DNA of 64,000 nucleotides from Pseudooceanicola nanhaiensis DSM 18065 (GTDB lineage: Bacteria > Pseudomonadota > Alphaproteobacteria > Rhodobacterales > Rhodobacteraceae). The stretch's first letter is position 1; every line of letters begins with the position of its first letter. Positions 29,755 to 37,247 of the stretch are shown in pieces. The DNA lies in assembly GCF_000688295.1 (NCBI RefSeq), contig NZ_JHZF01000013.1, forward strand, positions 1,054,001-1,118,000, given 5' to 3'. The notes beneath the pieces are model-generated. The model had not been told where the DNA came from. It searched no databases and saw nothing but the letters and a program-made list of their open reading frames with translations. The position numbers were made by a program, and so were the translations under genes.

Positions 29755-30573
29755 ATGACCGACCTCTCCACCCCCGCGCCCGTCACGCCCTACGCGGGCC
29801 TTGCCTACACGCCGCGCCGGTTCCGTTTCGACCCTGCGGCGGAGGACCGGATGATGCGGGTCTGCGGGTCTGACGCGGCGCTGTTCGGCGGCATGGTCGA
29901 TCCCGCCGCCTTCATCCCGCACGCGATCCGCGAAAGCGCGCTGAACGGGGTGCGCGAGAACGGCGGGGTCAACATGCTGCAGGTGGTGCGGATGGAGAGC
30001 CCGCTGGCGCTGGACGAGGAGATCACGGTCTCGGGCGGCATCACCTCGGTCACCGAGGCCCCGCGCGGCATGATCACCACGGCCGAGACCTTCTACCACG
30101 GCGCGGACGGGCGGCTCGGGATGGCGCTGCGCAGGGTCGCGCTGAAGACCGACCCCGCGCGCGCCGCCGACCCGGCCCTGCGCGGCGCGGGAGCGCGTCC
30201 GGCGCCGCTGATCGACGATCCGGAGGCGCTGGACCCTCTGGGCGCGGTGGCGCTGACCCCGGAGGACGTGAAGACCTATTCGGCCGGCACCGCCAACCTG
30301 TTGCATGTCGATCCGGAGGCGGCCGCCCGTGCGGGCTACCGCGCGCCCATCGTCGGCGGATCACAGGGCGTGCGCTACATGACCGCCGCCCTCTGGCGGG
30401 AAGGGGCGCCCGGGCGGGTCGAGCTCGACATCCGGTTCCGGCGCCCGATCTTCTGGGATGACGCGTTCGAGGTCCGGGCGGAGGGCGAAAAGGGCGCCCG
30501 GAGCGCCCTTTGCCTGTCACGCGGACCGAAGGTCCTGATGGAGATGCGCGTGCGCCGTCAGGAGGCGAGCTGA
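29755..30573 (+). CDS. MaoC-like double-hotdog dehydratase/hydratase
   Basis: 272 residues forming two hotdog halves. The C-terminal half carries a hydratase-type motif D-V-K-T-Y-S-A-G-T-A-N-L-L-H-V-D (about 170-185) and G-Y-R-A-P-I-V-G-G-S-Q-G; the N-terminal half is more diverged. Resembles FAS1-like / HTD2-type acyl thioester dehydratases, including mesaconyl-type CoA hydratases. Exact substrate cannot be read. Convergent with the IclR gene, their 3' ends overlapping by 16 bases. Confidence 0.75.
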   Translation: MTDLSTPAPVTPYAGLAYTPRRFRFDPAAEDRMMRVCGSDAALFGGMVDPAAFIPHAIRESALNGVRENGGVNMLQVVRMESPLALDEEITVSGGITSVTEAPRGMITTAETFYHGADGRLGMALRRVALKTDPARAADPALRGAGARPAPLIDDPEALDPLGAVALTPEDVKTYSAGTANLLHVDPEAAARAGYRAPIVGGSQGVRYMTAALWREGAPGRVELDIRFRRPIFWDDAFEVRAEGEKGARSALCLSRGPKVLMEMRVRRQEAS

Positions 30574-31364
30574 GTCAACGCCGCACGCATCAGGCCCGCG
30601 GTCTCGTTCAGACGCTCCGACATCCGGGCCGTCGGCCCCTCGACCGACAGGACGAGCATGTCGCCGGCCGCCTGGTGACGCACCTGCTGCGCCACCGAGG
30701 CCGTGCCCGGCCCGATCCCCGGCCCGGTGAACCGGCCCTGGCGCCGGCCCTCGGCCAGCCGCGCGGCATAGTCGGAAGGGTCGATCGCGGTGGTGTTGCG
30801 CGGCCGCTCGGCGTTGATCCGGCCGATCAGGCGCTTCAGCTCCTTCTCGTCCGACATCGCCAGCAGCGCCATGCCCGGCGCCGAGCGCGAGACGCAATGC
30901 TGTTCGCCCGGCATCGGCACCGCGGGGTTCCGGCCGCCGTCGGCGACATAGATGACCTGCACGCTCAGCTCGTTCCGGCGGGCCAGCAGCACCGTCTCTC
31001 CCACGACGTTCGCCAGCGATTCGGCAAGGCTCACCAGCGTGCCGCGGCGGATCAGCGAGGGATCCACCCAGGAGCCCAGCAGGCCCGTGCGGCGGGTCAG
31101 GCGGTAGGCGCGGGTCTCGCGGTCGTGCTGGAGGTAGCCCATGGCCACCATCGACCGCAGCAGCGCCGAGGTGCTGGAAGCGGGATAGTTCAGGGCCGCG
31201 GCCACTTCCGAGCCGCTGACGTCGCGGCGGACATGGTCGATGAATTCGAGGATCTGGATGGTCCGGGCCGCGGATTTGACCACGGAGTCAGGAATCTCTG
31301 TTCTGTAGGACGGTGGCTCTACGGGTGTGCCACCGGCGCCGGGGTGTGCGCTGGTATAGGTCAC
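30558..31364 (-). CDS. IclR family transcriptional regulator
   Basis: 268 residues: N-terminal winged helix-turn-helix (about 30-85, S-A-A-R-T-I-Q-I-L-E-F-I then A-L-N-Y-P-A-S-S-T-S-A-L-L-R-S-M) and a C-terminal IclR effector domain (about 100-260). Divergent from the CoxL-like gene at 31606, with a 14-base palindrome between them, so that gene is its most likely target. Ligand unknown. Confidence 0.88.
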   Translation of the reverse strand: MTYTSAHPGAGGTPVEPPSYRTEIPDSVVKSAARTIQILEFIDHVRRDVSGSEVAAALNYPASSTSALLRSMVAMGYLQHDRETRAYRLTRRTGLLGSWVDPSLIRRGTLVSLAESLANVVGETVLLARRNELSVQVIYVADGGRNPAVPMPGEQHCVSRSAPGMALLAMSDEKELKRLIGRINAERPRNTTAIDPSDYAARLAEGRRQGRFTGPGIGPGTASVAQQVRHQAAGDMLVLSVEGPTARMSERLNETAGLMRAALTQLAS

Positions 31365-31487
31365 GATGCTCCTCCTTCATCGCTGGGACTGCGCGTGTCG
31401 CTCCCGGGCGTCCGCGCCTCGATTTGCGGAATTCGATACCGCATGTAGGAATTAAGAACCTCGCTTACCGGTGAGTCAAGTTTCTAT

Positions 31488-31501
31488 TTGCCGCCCGGCA
31501 A
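31488..31501. promoter_or_regulatory. Perfect palindrome TTGCCG-N2-CGGCAA
   Basis: TTGCCG at 31488-31493 and CGGCAA at 31496-31501 form a perfect dyad in the 241-base region between the divergent IclR and CoxL-like genes. Size and position suit an IclR operator; no binding data. Confidence 0.45.
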
Positions 31502-31605
31502 GTAAGTGCCGTATCCCCATCTGTTGCCGGCGAGGTTGGGTTTGACCTTCGGGCAGGCGCGGATAACCTTCGCCGCGGACACCCGGCGGAGACGAGGACA
31601 CACCC

Positions 31606-33900
31606 ATGACGACAGCGACACGGAAAGGCCGGATCGAGGATCGGCGACTGATCACCGGGCAGGGCCGCTATGCCGACGACATGGCCGAGCCGGGCGCGCT
31701 GGTGGCGGTGTTCCTGCGTGCGACCCTGGCCTCCGCGCGGCTCATCTCGCTCGACACCTCGGCCGCGAAGGAGATGCCGGGCGTCGCCGCGGTCCTCACC
31801 GCCGCCGAGCTCGAGGCCGACGGAATCGGCCCGGTGCAGGCGCCGATCAAGCTCAAGGGCCCGGACGGCACCGACTGGAGCGCGACGCCCCGCCATCTGC
31901 TGGTCACCGACCGTGTGCGCCATATCGGTGAACCGCTCGCCATGGTGATCGCCGGGACCCGGGCCCAGGCGATGGACGCCGCCGAGGCGATCGAGGCCGA
32001 GCTCGAGGAGCTGGGCGCCGTGACCAGCGTCGACGAGGCCAGCGACGAGGGCGCGCCGCTGGTGCATGACGACCGGCCGGGCAACCTCGGCGCGGAATGG
32101 GAACGCGGCGACTGGGCCGCTGTCCGCGCCGCATTGGAGGCCGCGCCGCACCGGGTGCACGCCTCGGTCCCCGTGACCCGCGTCACCGCCGTCGCGATGG
32201 AGCCGCGCACCGCGCTGGCGCGCCCCGAGGGCGAGCGCCTCGCGCTCTACGCAAGCCACCAGAACCCGGTCGCCATGCGCGCGGCGCTCGCCCATTTCCT
32301 GACGATGGAGCCCGAGTCCGTGCGCTGCGTCGCGGGCGATGTCGGCGGCGCCTTCGGCATGAAATCGGGACCGCTCCGCGAGGAGATGCTGGTCTTCTGG
32401 GCCGCCCGCCGCCTCGGCCAGGCTGTCCGCTGGCGCGCCGACCGGGGCGAGGATTTCCTCTCCGACGAGGCCGGCCGAGGGATGGAGATCGAGGTCGAGC
32501 TGGGGCTCGACACCGATGGCACGATCCTCGCCCAGGGCGTCACGATGAAGCTGAACATCGGGGCCTATGCCACCGGACGCTCGCTCTCGCCGATCATCAA
32601 TTTCGGCGGCGTTGCGGGGGTCTACCGCACGCCGCTCATCGCCGGCCGGGTCGAGGCCTGGCTGACGCATCTCGTGCCGGTCGCCGCCTATCGCGGCGCG
32701 GGCCGGCCCGAGGCGACCTATGCGATCGAGATGGCGCTCGACCAGGCCGCGCGCGAGATCGGCATGGACCGCGTCGAGCTGCGCCGGAAGAACCTGATCC
32801 CCGCGGCGGCGATGCCGTGGAAATCGCCCTTCATGTTCGACTACGATTCGGGCGATTTCGCGCAGGTGCTCGACACCGGCCTCGCGCGCGCCGATCACGC
32901 GGGCTACGCCGCGCGCAAGGCCGCCTCCGAGGCGCGGGGCCGGATCCGCGGCTTCGGGCTCGCGCTCTGCATCGAGACGGCGGGCGGGCTCTGGGGCCAG
33001 CCCGGGCGCGACTTCGCCGATGTCTCGATCAATGCGGACGGCACGGTGACCCTGGGCGGCGGCGGCTTCTCGGCCGGGCAGGGGCTGGAGACGCTGCTCT
33101 CCGATCTCGCGGCCGAGGGGCTCGAGCTGCCGGTGGACCGCGTCAGCTATCACCAGGGCGACACCGCGCGGATGGAACGCGGCGGCGGCATGGGCGGCTC
33201 GGGCGCGACGATCAAGGTCGGCTCGGCGGTGCGCGACGCGGTGGCCAAGGTGCTGGCGCAGGCGAAGGAGCTGGCCTCCGACCGGCTCGAGGCGGACGCG
33301 GCTGACATCGAATACGCGGCGGGCCGGTTCCGCGTGGCGGGCACCGACGTGGAGGTCGAGCTGACCGAGATCGCCCGCACCGCCGCCGAGCGCGGCACGC
33401 CGCTGCTCGGACGCGGCGAGTTCCACACCGACGGCCCCACCTTCCCGAACGGCTGCCACGTCTGCGAGGTCGAGATCGACCCCGAGACCGGCCATGTGAA
33501 GATCGACCGCTACACCGGGGTCGAGGATATCGGCCGGGTGATGCAGCCCCAGATGGCCGAGGGCCAGGTCCAGGGCGGGGTGGCCCAGGCCCTGGGCCAG
33601 ATCTTCCTCGAAGAGATGCGCTACACCCCCCGCGACGGCCAGCTCCTCACCGGGAGCTTCATGGACTACGCCATGCCGCGCGCGGCCGACCTGCCGTGGC
33701 TGATGACGGATTTCGCCAACGTGCCGACCGAAAAGAACCCGCTCGGCGTGAAGGGCGTGGGCGAGGCCGGATCCGTCGGCGGGCTGGCCGCGGGCATGTC
33801 GGCCGTGCTCGACGCGCTGGCGCAGGCCGGGGTCGAGACGTTCGACATGCCCGCGACGCCGGGCCGGGTCTGGGAAGCGCTGCAGGCGGCGCAGGGCTGA
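31606..33900 (+). CDS. Xanthine dehydrogenase / CoxL-like molybdopterin subunit
   Basis: 764-residue molybdenum hydroxylase large subunit. N-terminal a/b hammerhead domain (G-Q-G-R-Y-A-D-D to about 130), then molybdopterin-binding domains with G-D-V-G-G-A-F-G-M-K near 243, A-Y-R-G-A-G-R-P-E-A near 362, and the catalytic-Glu segment K-G-V-G-E-A-G-S near 717. The A-Y-R-G-A-G-R motif is of the form II type, not the A-Y-R-C-S-F-R loop of true CO dehydrogenase, so CO oxidation is unlikely. No FAD (CoxM) or 2Fe-2S (CoxS) subunit gene lies beside it. Substrate unknown. Confidence 0.88.
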   Translation: MTTATRKGRIEDRRLITGQGRYADDMAEPGALVAVFLRATLASARLISLDTSAAKEMPGVAAVLTAAELEADGIGPVQAPIKLKGPDGTDWSATPRHLLVTDRVRHIGEPLAMVIAGTRAQAMDAAEAIEAELEELGAVTSVDEASDEGAPLVHDDRPGNLGAEWERGDWAAVRAALEAAPHRVHASVPVTRVTAVAMEPRTALARPEGERLALYASHQNPVAMRAALAHFLTMEPESVRCVAGDVGGAFGMKSGPLREEMLVFWAARRLGQAVRWRADRGEDFLSDEAGRGMEIEVELGLDTDGTILAQGVTMKLNIGAYATGRSLSPIINFGGVAGVYRTPLIAGRVEAWLTHLVPVAAYRGAGRPEATYAIEMALDQAAREIGMDRVELRRKNLIPAAAMPWKSPFMFDYDSGDFAQVLDTGLARADHAGYAARKAASEARGRIRGFGLALCIETAGGLWGQPGRDFADVSINADGTVTLGGGGFSAGQGLETLLSDLAAEGLELPVDRVSYHQGDTARMERGGGMGGSGATIKVGSAVRDAVAKVLAQAKELASDRLEADAADIEYAAGRFRVAGTDVEVELTEIARTAAERGTPLLGRGEFHTDGPTFPNGCHVCEVEIDPETGHVKIDRYTGVEDIGRVMQPQMAEGQVQGGVAQALGQIFLEEMRYTPRDGQLLTGSFMDYAMPRAADLPWLMTDFANVPTEKNPLGVKGVGEAGSVGGLAAGMSAVLDALAQAGVETFDMPATPGRVWEALQAAQG

Positions 33901-33910
33901 CGGAGAGGGG

Positions 33911-34085
33911 GACGGGGGGCCAGCCCCCCGTCGGCCTGCGGCCGACTCCCCCCGGGATATTTCCGGCAAGAGGAAGCAGGCGACCGGTCCTGTCTTCCTC
34001 TTGCCGGAAATATCCCCGCCGGAGGCAGACGCGATTTGGCCGCGCCAAATCGCAAGATATCGCGTGCGGCCCGTTTGCGGGCCGC
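33911..34085. repeat. Cluster of five inverted repeats (composite REP-like element)
   Basis: Five consecutive hairpins between convergent genes. (1) GACGGGGGGC/GCCCCCCGTC, 33911-33932. (2) GTCGGCC/GGCCGAC, 33930-33946. (3) A 26-base arm at 33955-33980 and its near-perfect complement at 33989-34015, one inserted base, eight-base loop. (4) GCGATTTGGC/GCCAAATCGC, 34031-34053. (5) GCGGCCC/GGGCCGC, 34066-34085. Parts 1-3 match the order of elements at 12312-12378 and share 33 identical bases with 14124-14156. Confidence 0.8.
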
Positions 34086-34105
34086 TCCGCTGGAACGGGG
34101 CCGGG

Positions 34106-34969
34106 TCAGCGGAGGATCGCCATGAACTTCGGCCAGGCGCCGGGATCCTGCACGGTCTTGTCGCGGCAGAACGGGTTGCAGAAGCCGAAGACACGGCCCT
34201 GCATCTCCATGAAATCCGTCACCGGCTTGCCGGAATAGGGGCAGGCGTCGTTTTCGGAGGGACCCGTCTCCACCGCCCGGGCGGGGATCGGTGCGGGGCC
34301 GGGCCAGTCTCCGCGCGGCAGGTCGAGGCGGTAGGGCTCGGGCGCGTAGGAGACGGTGAGCCCCATGGCCCGCCAGCGGCGGAAGGCCGGATCCGACAGA
34401 GCCCGCGCGACATACTCCTGCGCGACGCTGCCGACCGGCAGGCCGTAGCCCGCGATCCGCGCCGCGACCGGGGCGTAGAAGACATCCGCCAGCGAGTATG
34501 CCCCGAAGAGCCAGTCGCCGCCGTGGCGCTCCAGCGCGAGGGTCCAGAGCGTCTCGATCCGGGCGAGGTCGGCCTTCACGTCCGCGGAGGGCTCGAAGCC
34601 CTCGTAGCGGCCGAAGAGCTGCATCGGGCAATCGCCGCGCAGGGCGCCGAAGCCCGCATGCATCTCGGCCGCGATCCAGCGCGCCAGCGCCCGCGCCTCG
34701 GGCACCTCGGGCCAGAGCCCCGCTTCCGGATGGCGCTCCGCGAGCGTCTCGGCCATCGCCATCGTGTCGCCCACCACGATCCCGTCGGGCGTGCGCATCA
34801 CGGGCACCAGCCGCGCGGGGGCGAGCGGCGCGAGGTCCTCGGCCAGGCGGCCGCTGTAGAGCCCCGTGAGGTGAACCCGGTGCGTCAGGCCGAACTTCTC
34901 GAACATCAGCCAGCCGCGGAGCGACCAGCTCGAGAAGGTCCGGTCGCCGATGTAGAGGTCATAGGTCAT
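34106..34969 (-). CDS. Glutathione S-transferase family protein with C-terminal Cys cluster
   Basis: 287 residues. The N-terminal thioredoxin-like domain has S-S-W-S-L-R-G-W near residue 13, as in GstA/MaiA-like GSTs, followed by an all-helical GST C-domain (about 85-200). A further C-terminal extension from about 235 has A-C-P-Y-S-G-K-P and, twenty residues after the first Cys, C-N-P-F-C-R-D-K, giving C-x20-C-x3-C, like a small metal-binding YHS/TRASH-type module. This extension is unusual for a GST. Possible thiol or metal-linked role; unproven. Confidence 0.82.
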   Translation of the reverse strand: MTYDLYIGDRTFSSWSLRGWLMFEKFGLTHRVHLTGLYSGRLAEDLAPLAPARLVPVMRTPDGIVVGDTMAMAETLAERHPEAGLWPEVPEARALARWIAAEMHAGFGALRGDCPMQLFGRYEGFEPSADVKADLARIETLWTLALERHGGDWLFGAYSLADVFYAPVAARIAGYGLPVGSVAQEYVARALSDPAFRRWRAMGLTVSYAPEPYRLDLPRGDWPGPAPIPARAVETGPSENDACPYSGKPVTDFMEMQGRVFGFCNPFCRDKTVQDPGAWPKFMAILR

Positions 34970-35047
34970 CGCGTCGTCTCCGCTGTCTCGGCGCAGATTA
35001 CGCGTCGGCGCGGCGTCGGGCGAAACGAATAATGCTGCCGGAGCCCA

Positions 35048-35623
35048 TCACGGCAGGTGATTGATCCGGCCCAGCGTCCAGCCCGTGCCGTCCCAGCTGA
35101 GCTCGGTCACCGAGAGGTTGTCGATCTTCTGCCCGATCACTTCCCGCGCGGGCTGGCCGGTGGCGACCGCGACCTGCGCCAGGATCACGCCGATATGCGC
35201 CACCGCCACGATGTCCCGCCCCGGATGCGCCCGCATCAGGCGCGCGACCGCGGCCGAGGTGCGTGCGGTCAGCTCCGTCCAGCTTTCGCCGGCCGGCGGG
35301 CGGGTCTCCCCGGGGTCGGTCCAGAAGGCGCGGGAGAGCTCCGGGTGGGTCTCGGTGATCTCGGCCGAGGTCTTCAGCTCCCAGTCGCCGAAGGACATCT
35401 CGCGCAGGTCGCGGTCGTGCGGCAGGCGCTGCCTGTCCCCGCAGATCGCATCGGCGGTGGCGACCGAACGGACGAGGTCCGACGAGATCACCAGCGCCCC
35501 GGCCGGAAGATGCGCCGAGAGCCGGGCCACCTGCGCCGTGTCGCCGAGGTCGGCGGGCAGATCGGACCAGCCGACCATGCCCCTGGCATGGGTCGGGCCG
35601 TGTCGCACCCAGTGAAACCGCAT
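35048..35623 (-). CDS. Histidine phosphatase family protein, CobC-like
   Basis: 191-residue phosphoglycerate-mutase-like phosphatase. The catalytic R-H-G motif is at residues 7-9 (W-V-R-H-G-P-T), the second conserved arginine in S-S-D-L-V-R-S near 48, and the second histidine in V-A-H-I-G-V-I near 146. Its ATG overlaps the cobU stop by one base (TGATG), which supports alpha-ribazole phosphatase (CobC) as the likely role in cobalamin synthesis. Sequence alone does not prove the substrate. Confidence 0.8.
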   Translation of the reverse strand: MRFHWVRHGPTHARGMVGWSDLPADLGDTAQVARLSAHLPAGALVISSDLVRSVATADAICGDRQRLPHDRDLREMSFGDWELKTSAEITETHPELSRAFWTDPGETRPPAGESWTELTARTSAAVARLMRAHPGRDIVAVAHIGVILAQVAVATGQPAREVIGQKIDNLSVTELSWDGTGWTLGRINHLP

Positions 35624-36141
35624 CAGATCTCTCCCTTCAGCACGTTCGGCAGCCCGGCGACCACGTGAACCACCCGGTCCGCCTGCGCCGCGAGGCGGAT
35701 GTTGAGCCGGCCCTGCGCGTCGCGGAAGCGCCGGGCCAGCGCGTTGTCGGGCACGATGCCCTGCCCGACCTCGTTGCTGACCACGGTGACCTGCGCCGGG
35801 CTGGCCGCGAGCGCCGCGAGGAAGCCGTCGACGGCCGGCTCGGTCTCCATCTCGTTCAGCATCAGGTTGCTGAGCCACATGGTCGCGCAATCGACGAGCA
35901 CTGCCCGATCCGCAGGCAGTCCGCGAAGCGCGGCGGCCGGATCGAGCGGGGTTTCGACGGTTTCCCACCCGGCCCCGCGACCTTTTCGGTGGGCCGCGAT
36001 CTTGGTGCTCATCTCGTCGTCGAGCGCCTGCGCCGTCGCCACGTAAATCATTGGCAGGCCGAGGGTTTTCACGTGCCCTTCAGCCCAGGCAGACTTGCCA
36101 GAAGCTGCGCCGCCCAGCACCAAAGTCAAGGATCCATTCAT
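35623..36141 (-). CDS. cobU: Cobinamide kinase / cobinamide-phosphate guanylyltransferase CobU
   Basis: 172-residue bifunctional enzyme of cobalamin nucleotide-loop assembly. Walker A G-G-A-A-S-G-K-S near residue 9, V-A-T-A-Q near 31, H-R-x-G-R near 49, and V-D-C-A-T-M-W-L-S-N near 81 are signatures. Start at 36141 (M-N-G-S-L-T-L-V-L-G-G) is the family N-terminus; the ribosome binding site is weak. The other cob genes are not in this window. Divergent from rpoH. Confidence 0.92.
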   Translation of the reverse strand: MNGSLTLVLGGAASGKSAWAEGHVKTLGLPMIYVATAQALDDEMSTKIAAHRKGRGAGWETVETPLDPAAALRGLPADRAVLVDCATMWLSNLMLNEMETEPAVDGFLAALAASPAQVTVVSNEVGQGIVPDNALARRFRDAQGRLNIRLAAQADRVVHVVAGLPNVLKGEI

Positions 36142-36171
36142 TTTTCTTTTACCCAGACGTGAACCCAATCG

Positions 36172-36199
36172 GGATCTCAAACGTATAGACCTTGTAAGA
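36172..36199 (+). promoter_or_regulatory. Candidate RpoE-type promoter of rpoH
   Basis: GGATCT at 36172-36177 and TAAGA at 36195-36199, 17 bases apart, resemble the TGATCC...TAAGA sites used by group IV sigma RpoE in Rhodobacter. The -35 matches only in the central GATC and the spacer may be one base long, so this is tentative. In Rhodobacter sphaeroides rpoHII is known to be RpoE dependent. Confidence 0.35.
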
Positions 36200-36282
36200 A
36201 AGTCATAGCGAGGCGCAAGCAATGCGCCGTTCATACCTCAAGGCACCGGAGCTGCGAGGCGGACAACGACCGGGGAGGCCTC

Positions 36283-37161
36283 ATGCCGCTGGATCGAACC
36301 ATTGAATCCTCACTGTCGCGCAAGGCGATGAAGGCGGAACTTCTGGACGCCGAGACCGAGCTGACGCTCGCCTTCGCCTGGCGGGATCAACGGGACGAGG
36401 CCGCGCTGCATCGCCTGGTCACAGCCTACATGCGGCTGGCGATCTCGATGGCCTCGAAATACCGGCGCTACGGCGCCTCGATGAACGACCTGATCCAGGA
36501 AGCGGGGCTGGGCCTGATGAAGGCTGCCGACAAGTTCGACCCGGATCGGGGGGTCCGCTTCTCGACCTACGCGGTGTGGTGGATCAAGGCCTCGATCCAG
36601 GATTACGTCATGCGGAACTGGTCGATGGTCCGGACCGGCTCCACCTCTTCCCAGAAATCGCTGTTCTTCAACATGCGCCGGGTGCAGGCGCGGCTCGAGC
36701 GCGAGGCGATCTCGCGCGGGGAGGCGCTGGACGGGCACCAGCTGCGCCAGATGATCGCGACCGAGGTCGGCGTGCCCCTGCGCGACGTCGAGATGATGGA
36801 AGGCCGGCTTTCGGGCACCGATTTCTCGCTCAACGCGACGCAATCGGTCGACGAGGAAGGCCGCGAATGGATCGAGGCGCTGGAGGACGACAGCGCCCAG
36901 GCCGAGGAGCTGGTCGGCGAGGATCACGACCGCCGCGCCCTGCGCGAATGGCTGGTCGAGGCGATGGCCGGGCTCAACGATCGCGAGCGCCTGATCGTGC
37001 GGGAGCGCAAGCTGCGCGACGATCCGCGGACGCTCGAGTCGCTCGGCCAGCAGCTGGGGCTTTCCAAGGAACGGGTGCGCCAGCTCGAGGCGGCGGCGTT
37101 CAAGAAGATGCGCCGGCGGCTCGAGGCCACGGGCGGCGAGGCCGAGGCGCTGTTGCACTGA
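36283..37161 (+). CDS. rpoH: RNA polymerase sigma factor RpoH (sigma-32 family)
   Basis: 292-residue heat-shock type sigma factor. Region 2 is at about 45-110 (A-Y-M-R-L-A-I-S-M-A, D-L-I-Q-E-A-G-L-G-L-M, R-F-S-T-Y-A-V-W-W-I-K-A-S-I-Q), followed by the RpoH box-like S-Q-K-S-L-F-F-N-M-R-R near 123, region 3, and region 4 with L-G-L-S-K-E-R-V-R-Q-L-E near 258. Rhodobacterales carry two RpoH types; the gene context beside cobU and the Q-K-S-L-F-F-N variant suggest RpoHII, involved in oxidative stress. The paralogue assignment is inference. Confidence 0.93.
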   Translation: MPLDRTIESSLSRKAMKAELLDAETELTLAFAWRDQRDEAALHRLVTAYMRLAISMASKYRRYGASMNDLIQEAGLGLMKAADKFDPDRGVRFSTYAVWWIKASIQDYVMRNWSMVRTGSTSSQKSLFFNMRRVQARLEREAISRGEALDGHQLRQMIATEVGVPLRDVEMMEGRLSGTDFSLNATQSVDEEGREWIEALEDDSAQAEELVGEDHDRRALREWLVEAMAGLNDRERLIVRERKLRDDPRTLESLGQQLGLSKERVRQLEAAAFKKMRRRLEATGGEAEALLH

Positions 37162-37168
37162 CCCCCCT

Positions 37169-37200
37169 GCGCTTGCTCCCGGCCCCGCGCTTGCTCCCGG
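37169..37200 (+). repeat. 14-base direct repeat after rpoH
   Basis: GCGCTTGCTCCCGG occurs at 37169-37182 and again at 37187-37200, period 18. It sits in the short rpoH-coaBC gap. Function unknown. Confidence 0.6.
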
Positions 37201-37219
37201 AAGGTGGCTCGCCTAGTGT

Positions 37220-37239
37220 CCCCGCTTGAAAGAGCGGGG
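37220..37239 (+). promoter_or_regulatory. Hairpin holding the coaBC ribosome binding site
   Basis: CCCCGCTT at 37220-37227 pairs with GAGCGGGG at 37232-37239 (one G-U pair). The 3' arm contains GGGG, and GGGGA at 37236-37240 is the only Shine-Dalgarno-like sequence, seven bases before the coaBC ATG. Folding would therefore hide the ribosome binding site. A weak rpoH terminator is the alternative reading (the hairpin is followed by ATTTCTCT). Confidence 0.45.
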
Positions 37240-37247
37240 ATTTCTCT

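Noticed and set aside
31606-33900. Aerobic CO dehydrogenase large subunit
   Set aside because: The active-site loop is A-Y-R-G-A-G-R rather than the A-Y-R-C-S-F-R type, and the medium and small subunit genes are absent.
31465-34194. 909-codon minus-strand open frame
   Set aside because: Antisense to the CoxL-like gene and crosses the hairpin cluster; no protein feature.
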